NCBI RefSeq assembly: GCF_025397995.1 | Contig: NZ_CP104550.1 | Span: 834,001-898,000, forward strand | Direction of reading: 5' to 3' | DNA from: Methanothermobacter wolfeii | Lineage (GTDB): Archaea > Methanobacteriota > Methanobacteria > Methanobacteriales > Methanothermobacteraceae | DNA: 64,000 bases | Translations under genes and position numbers: made by a program | Notes under the pieces: model-generated | Seen by the model: the letters and a program-made list of their open reading frames with translations, nothing else | What the model was told of the DNA's origin: nothing | The model's database searches: none | Shown here: in pieces, positions 55,824 to 63,486 of the stretch | How the letters are laid out: every line of letters starts with the position of its first letter | Position numbering within the stretch: position 1 is the first letter of the stretch

Positions 55824-57017
55824 CTATCCCCTTCCAAGGTCCCTGTGGGCACGTGCAAGGTGTCCCGCTGCAAGGGCGCCCATAAGTGAAAGCTCCCCTG
55901 CAAGCACGGCGCCGCCAACGATCTCTGCAAACTCATGGACCTTACCCGAACCCCTCACACCCATTATGTCAAGGCACTCGGAGGCTGTTTCAAGTCCGGT
56001 ACCGCCCCCGACGGTTGCCAGGGGGACATCGGGGAGGGACACCGAAAAGTAGAGGTCCCCATCACGTTCCTCTGCAAGGGTAACGCCAAGGCTACCCTCA
56101 ACTATATGGGCCTCGTCCTGCCCCGTGGCAAGGAATACTGCACCTATGATATTGGCGTAGTGGGCGTTGAACCCCATGTTCCCTGCAGCTGCAGACCCAA
56201 CAAGGTTCTTTGCTGTGTTAACCTCAGCTATCGACTCCGGTGTTGCCTTCAGCACCCTCTCAACAGTTTCCCCGGGTACCGTGACCTCGGCAACAAGGCT
56301 CTTACCCCTACCCTCAACAAGGTTAAGGGCTGATGGTTTCTTATCAACACAGGCGTTTCCGCTGAGGGCTATGACATGGGCTCCGGTCTTCTCTGTGAGG
56401 AGTTCAAGGGCCTTCTCTGTGGCTATGGTGACCATGTTCATCCCCATACTGTCACCTGTACTGTATACAAAACGGGGGTAGACGTAGGATCCCACCACGA
56501 TGATGGGGTCTATCTTGAGGAGTTTACCGTGTCGTGTAGTTGACTCCGCCTCCTCCCTGAGGGCTTCAATGTTATCCTGCATCCATTTCCTCAGTTCAAG
56601 GGCCTCTGCAACAGAACCAGTCTTTATAACCGGGGCCCGGGTCATGCAGTCCCCTGTTACCCTCACGGTGGCCCCGCCTGAAGCCGTGATGACGGAGCAG
56701 CCCCTGTTTACCGATGCAACCAGGGCGCCCTCAGATGTTGCCAGGGGTACGTAGTAGCTTCCATCAGCGTGCTCACCATTTATCTTAAGGGGCCCTGCAA
56801 CCCCGAGGGGTATCTGGATTACGCCCACAGGGTTCTCTATGTTCCTTGCGGAGGCCCTCTCCATGTCTATACTGTAATTTGCTATGTGCCTTAAGCTGGC
56901 CCCCGAGACCCTTTCTATGAACTCCCTCCTTACCCTGACGGCCTCATCAGCCGGGAGGTGCCTCTCAAGTTCATGGAGTTTCATCCTTCCATTTAGAAGA
57001 TCATCAATAAGTGACAT
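55824..57017 (-). CDS. hmgA: Hydroxymethylglutaryl-CoA reductase (NADPH)
   Basis: 397 residues, class I HMG-CoA reductase. Motifs: ENPVGVIQIPLGVAGPL, the catalytic Glu in ATSEGALVASVNRGC, Lys in GNACVDKKPSALN, Asp in ATGQDEAHIVEGS, and the C-terminal His in LAAGHLARAHRDLG. GMNMVTIATEKAL binds NADP(H). It makes mevalonate for archaeal isoprenoid lipids, functionally linked to the GGGPS at 49048. ATG 57017 is used; TTG 57035 would overlap the GGAGG site. Confidence 0.96.
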   Translation of the reverse strand: MSLIDDLLNGRMKLHELERHLPADEAVRVRREFIERVSGASLRHIANYSIDMERASARNIENPVGVIQIPLGVAGPLKINGEHADGSYYVPLATSEGALVASVNRGCSVITASGGATVRVTGDCMTRAPVIKTGSVAEALELRKWMQDNIEALREEAESTTRHGKLLKIDPIIVVGSYVYPRFVYSTGDSMGMNMVTIATEKALELLTEKTGAHVIALSGNACVDKKPSALNLVEGRGKSLVAEVTVPGETVERVLKATPESIAEVNTAKNLVGSAAAGNMGFNAHYANIIGAVFLATGQDEAHIVEGSLGVTLAEERDGDLYFSVSLPDVPLATVGGGTGLETASECLDIMGVRGSGKVHEFAEIVGGAVLAGELSLMGALAAGHLARAHRDLGRG

Positions 57018-57070
57018 GATAAACCAACCCTCCAATCAGCTAAAGTTTTTCATCAAGTAACATGAGAGCC

Positions 57071-57931
57071 CTAAAGGATCTCCCTGATATGTTCCACCAC
57101 TGCTGAGGGCTGGTCAACCACCACAGCCCCTGCAGCCTCAAGGGCCTCCCTCTTGCTTCTGGCGGTTCCCTTTCCACCCTCGATTATTGCACCAGCATGG
57201 CCCATCCGTTTACCCGGCGGGGCTGTTGCGCCTGAGATGAAGGCAAGGACCGGTTTTGACATGTGCTCCCTTATGTAATCGGCGGCCCTTTCCTCTGCAT
57301 CACCACCTATCTCGCCTATGAGGACCACTGCGTCTGTATCAGGGTCCTCCTCGAATTTTTCAAGGACGTCAATGAATCCAAGCCCGGTTACAGGGTCTCC
57401 GCCTATACCCACACATGTGCTCTGGCCGAAGCCCGCCTCGGTGAGCTGGGCGGCGAATTCATAGGTGAGGGTGCCGCTCCTTGAGACTATCCCTATCCTG
57501 CCCTCATCAAATATGTGGGTTGGCATGATGCCAAGCTTACCCACACCTGGTGTTATTATGCCCGGAGTGTTGGGACCTATAACAGTCTTACCCATCCTCC
57601 TTGCGTACTCCATTATCTGCATCGAGTCGTGGACCGGTATGTGCTCTGTGATGATAACAACAAGGTCAAGGTGCCTTATTGACTCAAAGGCCGCGTCCTT
57701 TGCAAAGGGTGCCGGTACGAATATTATGGACGCGTTGACATCCATCTCCTCGGTGACCTCCTCGACCGAGTTGTAGACGTTGAGGCCCAGGAATTCTTGA
57801 CCACCCTTCCCGGGTGTTACGCCTGCAACGATTCTTGTACCGTATTCAAGCATCTGTTCAGTGTGAAATGATCCCTGTTTACCTGTTATGCCCTGAACCA
57901 GGCATCTGGTATCTTCATCAAGCAGTATCAT
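57071..57931 (-). CDS. sucD: Succinyl-CoA synthetase, alpha subunit
   Basis: 286 residues. Motifs: [40 protein letters not shown], the CoA-binding region [65 protein letters not shown] and the phospho-histidine loop [16 protein letters not shown]. It interconverts succinyl-CoA and succinate with NTP, in the incomplete reductive TCA branch of methanogens. The beta subunit (sucC) is not in the window, so the subunits are encoded apart. Confidence 0.95.
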   Translation of the reverse strand: MILLDEDTRCLVQGITGKQGSFHTEQMLEYGTRIVAGVTPGKGGQEFLGLNVYNSVEEVTEEMDVNASIIFVPAPFAKDAAFESIRHLDLVVIITEHIPVHDSMQIMEYARRMGKTVIGPNTPGIITPGVGKLGIMPTHIFDEGRIGIVSRSGTLTYEFAAQLTEAGFGQSTCVGIGGDPVTGLGFIDVLEKFEEDPDTDAVVLIGEIGGDAEERAADYIREHMSKPVLAFISGATAPPGKRMGHAGAIIEGGKGTARSKREALEAAGAVVVDQPSAVVEHIREIL

Positions 57932-58044
57932 GATAGATCCCCTCCAGAGTATATTGGATGGACATAATAATAATTATTTCTCTATATACACAGGTCCTGT
58001 GAGACCCTAAAACCGGGGCGCGCTGCGGATTGATTCCTGTTCTT

Positions 58045-58773
58045 TCATACCCTGAGTATCCTCGTCCTCTCCTCAAAGGGCACTGCAAGGTCTATGAGAT
58101 TACCGTTAAGGAATGCTGTTGCAGATACTATCACGCTTCCGGGTATAACATAGGAGGGCGACCCCCTCTTCACCAGGTAGACGTTCTTGTGTCCAAGGGC
58201 TGCCCCGATCATTGCCCCTGCTGCGACACCAACGCTCTCAATGTCCTCTATGGTCGCAACAACCACAGGGTCATCTGTCTTATCTGAAACATAGCCCACA
58301 CCGGGGATTTCCCTGACCCCTGGAGCTATCTCATCACTGACATCGGTAACACCCCCCATACCCCTCGCGGCTTCTATTGCTGAATTTGCAACGTCAGCAA
58401 CAAAGTCCTCACCACCATAGGTATCGAAGGCGAGTATAACTGCATCGGGGTAGCGGTCCTGCCTTATCACCGCCTCGGCATATGATATGCCCTCCCCTGC
58501 ACCATCGGGTTCATCTGATATGCCTTCAAGGTCCCCAAGACTCTCTGATGAATCCCTCAGTATCTCAACTATTGCCCTGTTGACGGTTTCAAGTTTATCA
58601 TCGGGTACGAAGGCGCTTATTACCACATCATCCCCTGTTATGTTTGTCAGTGCTGCGCCCTCTGCACCTGCATCAAGGAGACCTGGTATGGAGGCCTCCA
58701 GTGACCTTATAAGTTCCATGCTGCAGCTCGTATCATTGTCAGATATGTCTGCGCCTATTGAAGTTATCTTCAA
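58045..58773 (-). CDS. Conserved methanogen protein of unknown function
   Basis: 242 residues. The start MKITSIGADISDNDTSCSME is followed by a Asp/Ala/Gly-rich alpha/beta region (AILEILRDSS-like, PDAVILAFDTYGGEDFVADV, IPGVGYVSDKTDDPVVVATI), a small hydrophobic helix (VGVAAGAMIGAALGHKNVYL) and the C-terminal NLIDLAVPFEERTRILRV. No catalytic motif I can name. TTG 58773 is preferred, with GGTGAT 4 bases upstream, over GTG 58782 that lies inside that site. A second copy of this ribosome site lies 54 bases upstream. Confidence 0.65.
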   Translation of the reverse strand: MKITSIGADISDNDTSCSMELIRSLEASIPGLLDAGAEGAALTNITGDDVVISAFVPDDKLETVNRAIVEILRDSSESLGDLEGISDEPDGAGEGISYAEAVIRQDRYPDAVILAFDTYGGEDFVADVANSAIEAARGMGGVTDVSDEIAPGVREIPGVGYVSDKTDDPVVVATIEDIESVGVAAGAMIGAALGHKNVYLVKRGSPSYVIPGSVIVSATAFLNGNLIDLAVPFEERTRILRV

Positions 58774-58962
58774 AGAAATCACCTTAACCTAATTTAGAGT
58801 GAAGAGATAAATAGGTTTCACATTCAAAGAAATCACCCTTCTTCAGTGAGAATGTGATGGCCCATGAGGGATATGTAAAATTTTATTACCGCAAAGGACA
58901 TATATAGATTTGCAGAAAATCTTTATTTCTCAGATAACCATAAGGAAGGAGAACCATTTAAA

Positions 58963-59631
58963 ATGAAAACCAGGATCTGCGTCCCAGTATCCGAAAGAAC
59001 ACCTGAACTTGCACTTGAATCAGCAGGCAGAGCCATTGATAAGGGGGCTGATCTCCTTGAAATAAGAATTGACACCCTCAGAGAACCTGACCCTGACTCT
59101 GTGAAGGAACTGATAGATGATATAGGGTTTCCGGTGATAGCAACCTGCAGGCCGCCATCAGAGGGCGGCCAGTACAGGGGTGGTGAGGATGAAAGGATAG
59201 TCCTCCTTGAGGCCGCTGCAGAGGCTGCTGATTATGTTGATGTCGAACTGAGAACGGACCAGGAGCACATCATGAGGGTTACAGGGAAGGCCGAGAGGAG
59301 TATAATTTCCTACCACAACTTCAATGAAACACCATCCCTTGATGCCCTGCTGAGGATTGTCAAAATGGAAAAGGAACTGGGGAACATGGCAAAGGTGGCT
59401 GTGATGCCAGAAAACAGGGCAGATACCCTGGTGGTTCTCCAGTTACTTGCAGTTGAGGATGAAACCATCGCCATATCCATGGGGGAGATGGGCAGCTACA
59501 CCAGGGCCGTCTGCGCCCTCTTCGGCTCACCCATAACCTTCGCATCCCTTGATGCCTCAACAGCCCCCGGGCAGATGGACCTTGAAAGGACACGGACCCT
59601 TATCGAGAACCTGATACTGGAGGATGATTAG
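58963..59631 (+). CDS. aroD: 3-dehydroquinate dehydratase, type I
   Basis: 222 residues, type I TIM-barrel. GADLLEIRIDTLREPDPDSV carries the substrate-binding Glu/Arg, and VIATCRPPSEGGQYRGGEDE, IISYHNFNETPSLDAL (catalytic His) and MAKVAVMPENRADTL (Schiff-base Lys) follow; the C-terminal SLDASTAPGQM closes the site. It performs the third shikimate pathway step. AAGGAG precedes ATG 58963. Its last codons overlap the ribosome site of the next gene, so these are co-transcribed. Confidence 0.95.
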   Translation: MKTRICVPVSERTPELALESAGRAIDKGADLLEIRIDTLREPDPDSVKELIDDIGFPVIATCRPPSEGGQYRGGEDERIVLLEAAAEAADYVDVELRTDQEHIMRVTGKAERSIISYHNFNETPSLDALLRIVKMEKELGNMAKVAVMPENRADTLVVLQLLAVEDETIAISMGEMGSYTRAVCALFGSPITFASLDASTAPGQMDLERTRTLIENLILEDD

Positions 59632-59632
59632 A

Positions 59633-60247
59633 ATGAAGAAGCTGGCTGTTGCTCTTATCGCGGTTATCCTGATTGCAGCTGCAGGTATATTTTATTATGC
59701 TGAGAACGCCGATGCGGTCGATATCACCATAAAGACGGATGGGGTTAACATTACAGTTGAGGCCAGGACAATGATGTTCACAAGTGCCCCTACTGCAATG
59801 GAGCAGGAGATCGGTAATTACATGGCGGATGTGATCAACGACCCTGACAGTACCGTTGATTCGATAAAGGCTGATGTGAAGGAAATAGCTAAAGAGTACG
59901 GTTACAGGAAGATTGATGTGAGGATAGAATCCCAGTTCGGTGTCGACCAGCTGCCGATGCCCGCGGTTGTGAGCGGTGACTCAATGTACCCGACACTCAG
60001 GGATGGACAGGAACTCATAGTGCTTAAAACCGATGATTACAGGGTCGGTGACATTGTAATCGCAAAGCACCCCGAATATGGCCTCATAGTAAAGAGGGTG
60101 GGTAAGATTGAAGGATCAAGGGTCTACCTCATGAGTGATAACAAGAAGGTGGAGCGAATCTACACTCCAACCTCAGTGATTGTGAGGACACCCCTGAATA
60201 CATGGGTGCCACGCTCAGCCATTGTTGGTGTTGTGAAGAAGTACTGA
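59633..60247 (+). CDS. S24/S26 family signal peptidase-like protein
   Basis: 204 residues: an N-terminal membrane anchor (LAVALIAVILIAAAGIFYYA), about 90 residues of unassigned alpha/beta sequence (EARTMMFTSAPTAMEQEIGN...), then a peptidase S24/S26 core with VVSGDSMYPTLRDGQELIVL (catalytic Ser) and YGLIVKRVGKIEGSRVYLMS (catalytic Lys). A Ser-Lys dyad contrasts with the Ser-His of typical archaeal signal peptidase, so it is not the main Sec11-type enzyme. GGAGGATGAT spans the aroD end and precedes ATG 59633. Extracellular processing role is inferred. Confidence 0.8.
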   Translation: MKKLAVALIAVILIAAAGIFYYAENADAVDITIKTDGVNITVEARTMMFTSAPTAMEQEIGNYMADVINDPDSTVDSIKADVKEIAKEYGYRKIDVRIESQFGVDQLPMPAVVSGDSMYPTLRDGQELIVLKTDDYRVGDIVIAKHPEYGLIVKRVGKIEGSRVYLMSDNKKVERIYTPTSVIVRTPLNTWVPRSAIVGVVKKY

Positions 60248-60338
60248 GAAGCTCCTTACCTATTTTTCTGATTTCATTTTTTTAAATATAAGTGTATGTG
60301 GATGGAATCTCCTTCTGAATCTGCTTAAAAATTAAAAT

Positions 60339-60469
60339 GTTCCCCTGGTGAACTCCAGAAGCATGTCCAAGGATTGAAATGTTCCCTAAGTAAACTCAGA
60401 GAGCCTCCGTATCTTCTTAACAGATTAAGGTTCCCTAAGTAAACTCAGAGAGCCTCTGTATCCTTTTAA
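60339..60469 (-). repeat. Tandem copies of the htpX 3' end
   Basis: 60381-60420 and 60430-60469 match at about 37 of 40 bases. The right copy encodes the last htpX codons (RIQRLSEFT stop); the left copy would read KIRRLSEFT stop in the same layout. A third, worn copy starts near 60339 (GTTCCCCTGGTGAACTCC). All lie beyond the htpX stop, between convergent genes. Confidence 0.8.
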
Positions 60470-61388
60470 GCATGTTCGGGTGTGTTGATATGAGTTCAAG
60501 TATCCTTGCACCTGCACCGACCCTGACGCCTGTGTACTTCAGTCTCTGGAGTTCCCCTGGACTTATGGTCCCATCCATGTCCATGTCAAGCTGTCTGAGG
60601 TCGTTGATCTCGTTCCTGGCATCCGTGACGTCGTTGAGGAAGAAGGCCTTCACGCCTTCAATCTGCTTGAGGTCGTCCCTGTCAAACCTTGCAGATCCAT
60701 AGACCAGCTTGTAGAGTGCACTTGCAAGTTTGTGGGGCTGACCCCCAATTTCAATGCTCCCCTGGTCCGCATAGTACTCCCTGGTCCTTGAGATGAAGAG
60801 GACTATGAGCTGGCCAAGGAAGTATGCCAGTAGCGCTGCAAGGCCAATCAGGCTTGCATCATCGTCCCTGCTGTAGAGTGTGCTCCAGAAGATGTAGTAG
60901 CATATGAGTGGAACCGCACTCACAAGGGTCATTACTATCATGTCACTGTGCTTTATGTGGGATATTTCATGTCCGAGGACTGCCCTGAGTTCCTCCTCAT
61001 CAAGGAGGTTGAGTATACCCCTTGTTACACACACCCTTCCATCTGATTTGCTTCTTCCGAAGGCGAAGGCATTCGGCACGTCTATCTCAGCTATACCAAC
61101 CCTTGGTTTTGGTATCCCTGCGTTCATTGCAAGTTCCGACACCATGGCATGGAGCCTCGGGGCCTCCGCCTCTGTAACGTAGTGTACGTTCATGGTGAGT
61201 TCCACTATCTTGGGGGATATGAGGTACTGGATGAATACTATTCCAAGGCCCAGGAGGGCGTAGAAGAGGGGGCCTCCAAAGCCCATGAAGGCTCCTATGG
61301 CAATCAGTATGGCGTAGATTATTCCAAATAGGAGTGCTGTGGCAAGGAACATTCTGAGTTTAAGTTTCCATGTGCTGAGTTTTCTCAT
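60435..61388 (-). CDS. htpX: HtpX-type membrane metalloprotease with EF-hand loop
   Basis: 317 residues. Two N-terminal membrane helices, then the zinc site LRAVLGHEISHIKHSDMIVM (HExxH), two further helices and a third ligand Glu in SRTREYYADQGSIE. It degrades damaged membrane proteins. The C-terminal part carries LRQLDMDMDGTISPGELQRL, whose 12-residue loop D-M-D-M-D-G-T-I-S-P-G-E is a canonical Ca2+-binding EF-hand, uncommon in HtpX. ATG 61388 has GGAGG 12 bases upstream, a rather long spacing. Its 3' end is duplicated downstream. Confidence 0.93.
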   Translation of the reverse strand: MRKLSTWKLKLRMFLATALLFGIIYAILIAIGAFMGFGGPLFYALLGLGIVFIQYLISPKIVELTMNVHYVTEAEAPRLHAMVSELAMNAGIPKPRVGIAEIDVPNAFAFGRSKSDGRVCVTRGILNLLDEEELRAVLGHEISHIKHSDMIVMTLVSAVPLICYYIFWSTLYSRDDDASLIGLAALLAYFLGQLIVLFISRTREYYADQGSIEIGGQPHKLASALYKLVYGSARFDRDDLKQIEGVKAFFLNDVTDARNEINDLRQLDMDMDGTISPGELQRLKYTGVRVGAGARILELISTHPNMLKRIQRLSEFT

Positions 61389-61484
61389 TTTGGGGTTTTC
61401 CTCCGTTCAGCAAATATTAGTTACAAACTGTTATTTTATTCAAGGCTAATATAAATTTTTCGTGTTTTATTAACCTGGTTTATC

Positions 61485-61534
61485 AACGAGAAACACCATA
61501 TAAATGTTTAACGAGAAACACCATATAAATGTTT
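61485..61534 (+). repeat. 25-bp perfect tandem duplication containing a TATA box
   Basis: AACGAGAAACACCATATAAA plus TGTTT occurs at 61485-61509 and again at 61510-61534 with no mismatch. Each copy holds a TATA-like CATATAAAT. It lies 13 bases before the GTG start of the decayed lipoprotein gene, which would thus have two TATA boxes. Confidence 0.9.
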
Positions 61535-61546
61535 GGGGGTGATGTG

Positions 61547-62562
61547 GTGAATAACCTGAGACTGGGTATAATCCTGATTGTATTTGCACTTGCTGGCTGC
61601 TCACATGCAGTTAAGATTGGTGAGGGAAACTATGGCTGCATGGAAAAGGAGCACTCTTGAAACAAGAGCTCCAATGAAACCATAGCAATCATAATAGACG
61701 TCCACCCGGGGAATACTGTGTGCATAACGCCCTAAAATACCAGTTAAGGAAGAGCAAACTGAAGAAGAGATACGTGTATCATGTACATGTTACACGAAAC
61801 CCCCTGAGCTTCTCAGGAGGGCCTATGAGGGGTCAGCTCCCTGCAAGGGACTTCGTGGTACCTGATGTCAGGAATGAAAAAACCCATGCTTGTTGTTGAC
61901 ACTCAAGGGAGGCTGGAGACTTTGTCTCATACTATGGGAATGAAAAACCCATGCTTGTTGTTGACTGTCATGAAAACCGTTACATGGAAAGTGGATACGC
62001 GTATCCAAGGTTCATATACCCCATATCAAAGGGTACCGCCACCATGAACTATGGAAACCAGATTGTATCAAGGATGCCATTCCTCAGGATTTACACACCT
62101 CCACAATCCACAAGTCCGGCCTACGTCACCATACCCATCGCATCCATGGGATACAGTACCATCATATATGAGGCCTACGCCTACGACACCTCTGAAAGGA
62201 AGCTCTGCGAAGCTGCAATGTTAATAGAATCCCTTGACAGCCTTAAAAGGGTGAGTGTCAGTGAAACAAAGGTCATATCAAGTTACCCCACCACTGGTGC
62301 AATCACTCCACGAAGAACCATGATAAAGGTGAGATTCTCAGAGAGGATCAGCAGTGGCAAAAACTGGAACCGGATCGTACTTAAAAACCAGCGCGGTCGA
62401 AGGGTCTACATTAAAAAATGGGTGAAGGGTAACACGCTCTATATAAAACCATCCATGCTCAGTAAAAACACATCTTACACCCTCACAGTTCCTTTCGAGG
62501 CCGTGAAAGGCAGCTCCCCGATAAAAACCTGGAGCGTCAGTTTCAGGACAGGGAGAAAATAA
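61547..62562 (+). pseudogene. Decayed secreted Ig-like protein gene
   Basis: GTG 61547 follows GGGGGTGAT and encodes a lipoprotein-like signal (NLRLGIILIVFALAGC), then KIGEGNYGCMEKEHS and a TGA. Further pieces in other frames follow: TIAIIIDVHPG, ALKYQLRKSKLKKRYVYHVH, GQLPARDFVVPDV, then from 61951 an open frame MLVVDCHENRYMESGYAYPR to the end. The last 100 residues (VISSYPTTGAITPRRTMIKV, VRFSERISSGKNWN) are an SbsA-type Ig-like domain. One stop and several shifts make the gene inactive. A 67-bp-spaced direct repeat of 29-30 bases (61871-61900 and 61937-61965) lies at one of the breaks. Confidence 0.75.
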
Positions 62563-62583
62563 AAACTTTTTTTATCAGTAAAG

Positions 62584-62607
62584 GGATTCTGTTCACATGC
62601 AGAATCC
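62584..62607. terminator. 8-bp stem-loop after the decayed Ig-like gene
   Basis: GGATTCTG (62584-62591) and CAGAATCC (62600-62607) form a perfect 8-bp stem with an 8-base loop. The T-rich run is before it on the plus strand (CTTTTTTTATC, about 62565-62575), so on the plus strand termination would come before the stem; on the minus strand the runs of Ts follow it. It therefore best fits the PHP gene's end. Confidence 0.45.
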
Positions 62608-62760
62608 TATTCCTCAGAAAAGAAACAGAAAAAACACCTTCTTCCAAATAAAACAGATTCCACACCCCTACAGAACACCATTCCTCAGAAAAGAAACAGA
62701 AAAAATAAAAACCTTTCTTATAACTAAAAAAACCCAATCCCCTACAGAATACCATTCCTT
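62600..62760 (-). repeat. Three tandem copies of the PHP gene 3' end and T-tract
   Basis: Reading the minus strand, AGGAATGGTATTCTGTAGGG at the PHP stop recurs as AGGAATGGTGTTCTGTAGGG about 74 bases downstream and, worn, as AGGAATAGGATTCTGC another 71 bases on. The copies are linked by a shared T-rich tract with TCTGTTTCTTTTCTG (62609-62634 and 62680-62705 match for 26 bases). Each copy holds a stop codon followed by Ts. Confidence 0.75.
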
Positions 62761-63407
62761 TTAAGTATCCTCCGGGGGTTCCTTACCAGGGCATCCTCAA
62801 CCTCAGATTCTGTTAACCCGGCCCCGAGGCCCACCTTCTCTGCCATGTCATAATCAAGCAGGTCCCCGGGTGCATGGGTGTCCGTGTCAATGACAACAGG
62901 CACACCAACCTCCCTTGCTGTGACCGCCACATGACCGTTACCAAGGCAGTGCCCCTTCCTTGCGCTTATCTCAAGGGTGACATCATTCTCAAGTGCAGCT
63001 TCAGCATCCTCCACACTTATAAGCCCTGGGTGGGCCAGTATATCAACCTCTGGACAGTTAACGGCTGCATGGTTGGTCCCGGGTATCACCGGCTCCACGA
63101 GGGTCTCCCCGTGGACAACTATAACCTCAGCCCCCAGCCTCCTTGCCCTCACAGCAAGTTTATCAATTATCTCAACAGGGGCATGGGTTATCTCAGCCCC
63201 AGGGACCACATTGATGTCCCAGTTATCACTTATATCGGACACGGCATCTATAAGCCCCTCGATGGTGCCTATGTTTGATGCATCCACATGGTCCGTTACC
63301 GCGATTGCCTCATGTCCAAGTACACACGCCCTCCTTGCCAGTTCAGATGGCAGGAGCTCGCCATCACTCAGAAGGCTGTGGGTGTGGAGATCTATCCTCT
63401 TCCTAAT
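62742..63407 (-). CDS. PHP domain phosphoesterase
   Basis: About 221 residues. PHP motifs: [66 protein letters not shown] and [11 protein letters not shown]. These give the multi-metal site of PHP hydrolases; the substrate is unknown, though it is near the histidinol-phosphatase/YcdX group. The first motif lies upstream of the only in-frame GTG (63287), and no ATG, GTG or TTG exists between it and the upstream stop. GGAGG (63417-63421) lies 9 bases before ATT 63407 (3 bases before ATT 63413), so an ATT start is proposed. Confidence 0.85.
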   Translation of the reverse strand: MRKRIDLHTHSLLSDGELLPSELARRACVLGHEAIAVTDHVDASNIGTIEGLIDAVSDISDNWDINVVPGAEITHAPVEIIDKLAVRARRLGAEVIVVHGETLVEPVIPGTNHAAVNCPEVDILAHPGLISVEDAEAALENDVTLEISARKGHCLGNGHVAVTAREVGVPVVIDTDTHAPGDLLDYDMAEKVGLGAGLTESEVEDALVRNPRRILKRNGIL

Positions 63408-63486
63408 TTTAATGCCCCTCCTAACAATTATATTACCTTATGAATATATCACCTAACAGTTAGATTCTGTTCATGGAAGTATTTAA

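Noticed and set aside
62543-62755. Minus-strand 70-codon frame after the PHP gene
   Set aside because: It is produced by tandem copies of the PHP gene end and T-rich tracts; the Phe-rich text is not protein-like.
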